Positions 6,099 to 7,841 of a stretch of DNA of 7,841 bases are shown here, one piece after another (the stretch's first letter is position 1; the number at the start of each line of letters is the position of its first letter). Made by a program: the position numbers and the translations under genes. The notes beneath the pieces are model-generated. The model was not told the origin of the DNA and ran no database searches. It saw only the letters and a program-made list of their open reading frames with translations. This DNA comes from Chloroflexota bacterium. Its GTDB lineage: Bacteria; Chloroflexota; Dehalococcoidia; UBA3495. The stretch covers positions 1-7,841 of the forward strand of contig JADFNR010000147.1 of NCBI GenBank assembly GCA_022563275.1, read 5' to 3'.

Positions 6099-6404
6099 TT
6101 AACTCTTTTCGACGGAGATCTTGACTTCGTAATTGGCTAGTTCACCCTCCAAGATGTAGGCCGGATGCGGGCCCGAGTGGGCCTCTTTGAAGGAATCGCT
6201 CTGGGTCCAGTTCTTGAAATCTACTTTGGACTCCCAGCGGGTTACCACCAGGTATACATCGTGGTCTTCCTCGGCCTCCAGGCTCCATAACTCAAAGCTC
6301 TTGAAGCCGGGCTCATTCTGGACTCCGGTCCGCTTCCCAAAGACCGCTTCCATCTCATCGCCGTGGCCCTTTTGAATCTTGATACGGTTGGTAACTGCGT
6401 ACAT
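6099..6404 (-). CDS. Antibiotic-biosynthesis-monooxygenase (ABM) domain protein, IsdG/HmoA-like
   Basis: A 101-residue single-domain ferredoxin-like alpha/beta protein of the ABM superfamily (dimeric, cytoplasmic in relatives). MYAVTNRIKIQKGHGDEMEA (1-20) is the first strand and helix, EPGFKSFELW (31-40) the second strand, VYLVVTRWES (50-59) the third, and DFKNWTQSDSFKEAH (62-76) the helix typical of heme-degrading members. The IsdG/IsdI catalytic triad Asn-Trp-His is present as N6, W66 and H76, the same numbers as in IsdI as I recall them, so heme oxygenolysis is a real possibility. There are no heme-uptake genes in view, and the ABM family also contains quinone monooxygenases and proteins of unknown role. 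ATG 6404 has GGAGAA directly upstream (6410-6405, tight spacing). A weak promoter TTGCTC-17-GACAAT lies upstream. The gene stands alone. Confidence 0.85.
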   Translation of the reverse strand: MYAVTNRIKIQKGHGDEMEAVFGKRTGVQNEPGFKSFELWSLEAEEDHDVYLVVTRWESKVDFKNWTQSDSFKEAHSGPHPAYILEGELANYEVKISVEKS

Positions 6405-6496
6405 TTCTCCACTCGCCGCCGGTCATCTTTCGGTGGTCATCTCTCGTTAGGATGGATAGATTGTCTCGCGAATCGTAGGCAGGAGCAAGCCTGGAA

Positions 6497-6733
6497 TCAG
6501 AAGGCCAGTTGATATACGAGAAATCCCAGAACCGCTCCGACTCCAGCCCCGACTGAGCCGGCTTTCAGTCCGATGGCCATCATCATGCCGCAGGTGACAA
6601 CCTCATGATGCCGGTATTCGGGGTCCAACGCCTTGGGCAGCCGGATGCCCAGGTCTCCCCGGACCAGCAGCGTGCCGAAAACGGCGGCGATACCGCCAAT
6701 AATACCGCCAAGGACGATGGCCAGGACTACCAT
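6497..6733 (-). CDS. Small two-helix membrane protein, function unknown
   Basis: A 78-residue hydrophobic protein starting at ATG 6733 with a strong GGAGG at 6743-6739, 5 nt upstream, which supports real translation. Helix 1 is about residues 2-24 (Gly/Ile/Val-rich, with GGIIGGIAAV), then a polar loop 25-46 with charged residues and EYRHHE, then a Gly/Ala-rich helix 2 about 47-76 (AGSVGAGVGAVLGF). The small-residue repeats suggest tight helix packing. I do not recognise the family. It is 121 bp downstream of the OB-fold lipoprotein in the same direction, with its own possible promoter in the gap, so co-transcription is uncertain. Confidence 0.7.
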   Translation of the reverse strand: MVVLAIVLGGIIGGIAAVFGTLLVRGDLGIRLPKALDPEYRHHEVVTCGMMMAIGLKAGSVGAGVGAVLGFLVYQLAF

Positions 6734-6792
6734 TGCCGCCTCCGGGAGCTCAGCAGCCCAAAAATTGGACGGTACGGGCCGCTGGTTACATA

Positions 6793-6822
6793 AGTTTAAT
6801 TGGGCAGCGCCGGTGAATTCAA
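6793..6822 (-). promoter_or_regulatory. Possible promoter of the small membrane protein gene
   Basis: Minus-strand TTGAAT (6822-6817), an 18-bp spacer, then TAAACT (6798-6793): 4 of 6 consensus bases in each box. It would give a leader of about 50 nt before ATG 6733. The sequence in the gap is noticeably more AT-rich here. Moderate at best. Confidence 0.35.
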
Positions 6823-6854
6823 CGCCGCGCGGACCATTGTCGGGCCAATGCCGG

Positions 6855-7253
6855 TCATTCTACGGTACAGCCTCGGAGTTCAACACCAAACAGCAATCTG
6901 TCACCTTGGCCTTTCATCGATATCGTCTGGCCTATTGATAACTCAATCATGACCGGGTCTTCATCGTCGCTAAAACTACAGCGTACCCCGGCTTCCAATT
7001 CCACGTACGGGATGTAGAGTAAACCTCGATAGATGTTGCTGATAACCCCGGTGACCACGATCACCTTTCCTTTGTACTTCGCGTCTGCCGCGGTCTCGCT
7101 TGCTTCGTAGTCCGCAACAATCTGGGCGGCCGAGACCCGGTGAACAGGATCTTCGTCCAGGATCGACTTGGCGATACCGGTTTCCGTCTCGCATGCGGCC
7201 AATATGACCAACAAGGCCAATAAGACCGCCGCGGAAAATAATTTAATGTACAT
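6855..7253 (-). CDS. Lipoprotein with tRNA_anti-like OB-fold domain
   Basis: A 132-residue secreted lipoprotein. The N-terminus MYIKLFSAAVLLALLVILAAC is a lipoprotein signal peptide with a lipobox ending LAAC, so Cys21 would be lipidated after signal peptidase II cleavage. The rest fits the tRNA_anti-like OB-fold family: AAQIVADYEASETAADAKYKGK (42-63) then VIVVTGVISNI (64-74), VELEAGVRCSF (84-94), a GQTISMKGQG turn (108-117) and a final GVELRGCTVE strand. C92 and C129 may pair. Such domains are found in many bacterial surface proteins without a known ligand; despite the family name there is no reason to expect tRNA binding. The start ATG 7253 has only a weak GGGA upstream. It is divergent from another lipoprotein gene (188 bp gap). 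Confidence 0.82.
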   Translation of the reverse strand: MYIKLFSAAVLLALLVILAACETETGIAKSILDEDPVHRVSAAQIVADYEASETAADAKYKGKVIVVTGVISNIYRGLLYIPYVELEAGVRCSFSDDEDPVMIELSIGQTISMKGQGDRLLFGVELRGCTVE

Positions 7254-7441
7254 GGTCTAGTCCCATCTAGCTTCGGTTACGATTGCCCTATCTGCGTTGA
7301 GGTAGCTTAACATGCCGCCTAGAGGGCCTATCCATCTAATAGATACGCCAGACCGGCCGGACTGGTCCGGGAACTATTGGGCCCCATGCTCCGTCTACAA
7401 TACTGAAGTACATTTAGATCGAGTTGCCGGAGGGCGGAATC
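7254..7441. promoter_or_regulatory. Divergent intergenic region between two lipoprotein genes
   Basis: This 188-bp gap must contain both promoters. On the plus strand TACAAT (7396-7401) is a good -10 about 40 bp before the GTG start, but no -35 is recognisable at the right spacing. Two dyads are present: ATCTA-A-TAGAT (7334-7344) and CCGGAC-TG-GTCCGG (7357-7370), which could be operators or chance in GC-rich DNA. Confidence 0.3.
7429..7434 (+). promoter_or_regulatory. Ribosome binding site for a GTG-start lipoprotein gene
   Basis: GGAGGG, with a 7-nt spacer before GTG 7442. It is the main support for reading this gene from a GTG that places the signal peptide correctly. Confidence 0.75.
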
Positions 7442-7841
7442 GTGGGCGTTAGATGGTTTTTGTTCTTGGCCGGACTACTTATAGCGGCGGCAGCGGCTTG
7501 TACGTCTGACCCGGCCGGTTCTCCCGTCCCCGTGCAAAACGTTATTACTCCCATTCCGCTCCAAACTGAAACTCCTGGTCCCGGCCAACCGGTGGGGGTA
7601 TTTGCCGGTTCGGTCAACATTGGGCCGCTCTGCCCGATCGAGCCATGCTTCCAGGTGATCGGAGACACCTACTCGTCCAGGCAACTCCAGCTTGAGAGTG
7701 CGTCGGGGGGAAATATCTTGGTCCAGCTACGCACGGACGGCACATTCCTCACGTTTGTCCCGGTTGGCGAGTACAGCGTGAATCTCAGCGGCTGCGATTT
7801 CCCCGGCTGTTCCGGCTCCCTGCCAATCACGGTCGTGATAA
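7442..7841 (+). CDS. Lipoprotein with carboxypeptidase-regulatory-like domain (cut by window edge)
   Basis: An open frame from GTG 7442 to the window end, 133 complete codons and no stop. The N-terminus GVRWFLFLAGLLIAAAAAC is a lipoprotein signal peptide: an Arg, a hydrophobic stretch, then AAAC with Cys20 as the lipid site. A Pro/Thr/Gly-rich linker (21-50) follows, as expected for a protein tethered to the membrane surface. The folded part begins about residue 51 and resembles a small beta-sandwich: VGVFAGSVNIGPLC, then SRQLQLES, ILVQLRTDGTFLTFVPVGEYSVNL (92-115, the DGxF...VPxGxY turn typical of carboxypeptidase-regulatory-like/Cna-B-like domains). Four cysteines, C64 and C69 (CPIEPC) and C118 and C123, could form disulfides outside the cell. 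Further domains may follow. Family assignment is from pattern only. Confidence 0.78.
   Translation, partial: MGVRWFLFLAGLLIAAAAACTSDPAGSPVPVQNVITPIPLQTETPGPGQPVGVFAGSVNIGPLCPIEPCFQVIGDTYSSRQLQLESASGGNILVQLRTDGTFLTFVPVGEYSVNLSGCDFPGCSGSLPITVVI

Noticed and set aside
6421..6442. Direct repeat GGTCATCT (6421-6428 and 6435-6442) upstream of the ABM-fold gene as an operator
   Set aside because: Only two 8-bp copies lie 14 bp apart, with no regulator nearby; this is too little to call a site.

Overview
The window is a GC-rich (roughly 60% by eye) bacterial stretch with short intergenic gaps and ten protein-coding genes, two of them cut by the window edges. Two class III CoA-transferases, a luciferase-like (LLM) flavin/F420 oxidoreductase, an acyl-CoA dehydrogenase, an MFS carrier, small lipoproteins and CCCCGAT...ATCGGGG hairpins together look like an uncultured Chloroflexota genome of the SAR202/Dehalococcoidia type. 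That assignment is an inference from gene content and style; no rRNA or marker gene is present to prove it.

Left part (1-5625): a probable catabolic neighbourhood. On the minus strand an LLM oxidoreductase (690-1685) is followed by the first 167 residues of an acyl-CoA dehydrogenase (1-503), with a cluster of three hairpins (578-650) between them. Divergent from the LLM gene is a 12-helix MFS transporter (1866-3092, +). It converges on a two-gene minus-strand operon (5625 to 3128) of CaiB/BaiF CoA-transferases that overlap by 4 bp (ATGA). A bidirectional hairpin terminator (3094-3116) separates the two converging units. The operon has a good sigma70-like promoter (5671-5698). The upstream CoA-transferase lacks the family's catalytic aspartate and the downstream one has it, so the pair is probably one heteromeric enzyme. 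A plausible reading is: MFS imports an organic acid, the CoA-transferase activates it, the acyl-CoA dehydrogenase and LLM oxidoreductase oxidise it. The substrate cannot be read from the sequence.

Middle (5833-6404): a 53-residue zinc-binding SEC-C protein (+) converges on an IsdG/HmoA-like antibiotic-biosynthesis-monooxygenase-fold protein (-). Between them lies a 17-bp-stem hairpin that can terminate both.

Right part (6497-7841): a 78-residue two-helix membrane protein (-), a lipoprotein with a tRNA_anti-like OB-fold domain (-), and, divergently, the start of a second lipoprotein (+) with a carboxypeptidase-regulatory-like beta domain. No gene-free stretch exceeds 300 bases. I see no tRNA, rRNA, CRISPR array, insertion sequence or phage gene. 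I do not see a clearly new multi-gene system; the Asp-less/Asp-containing CoA-transferase pair in its oxidoreductase/transporter context is the most worthwhile lead.
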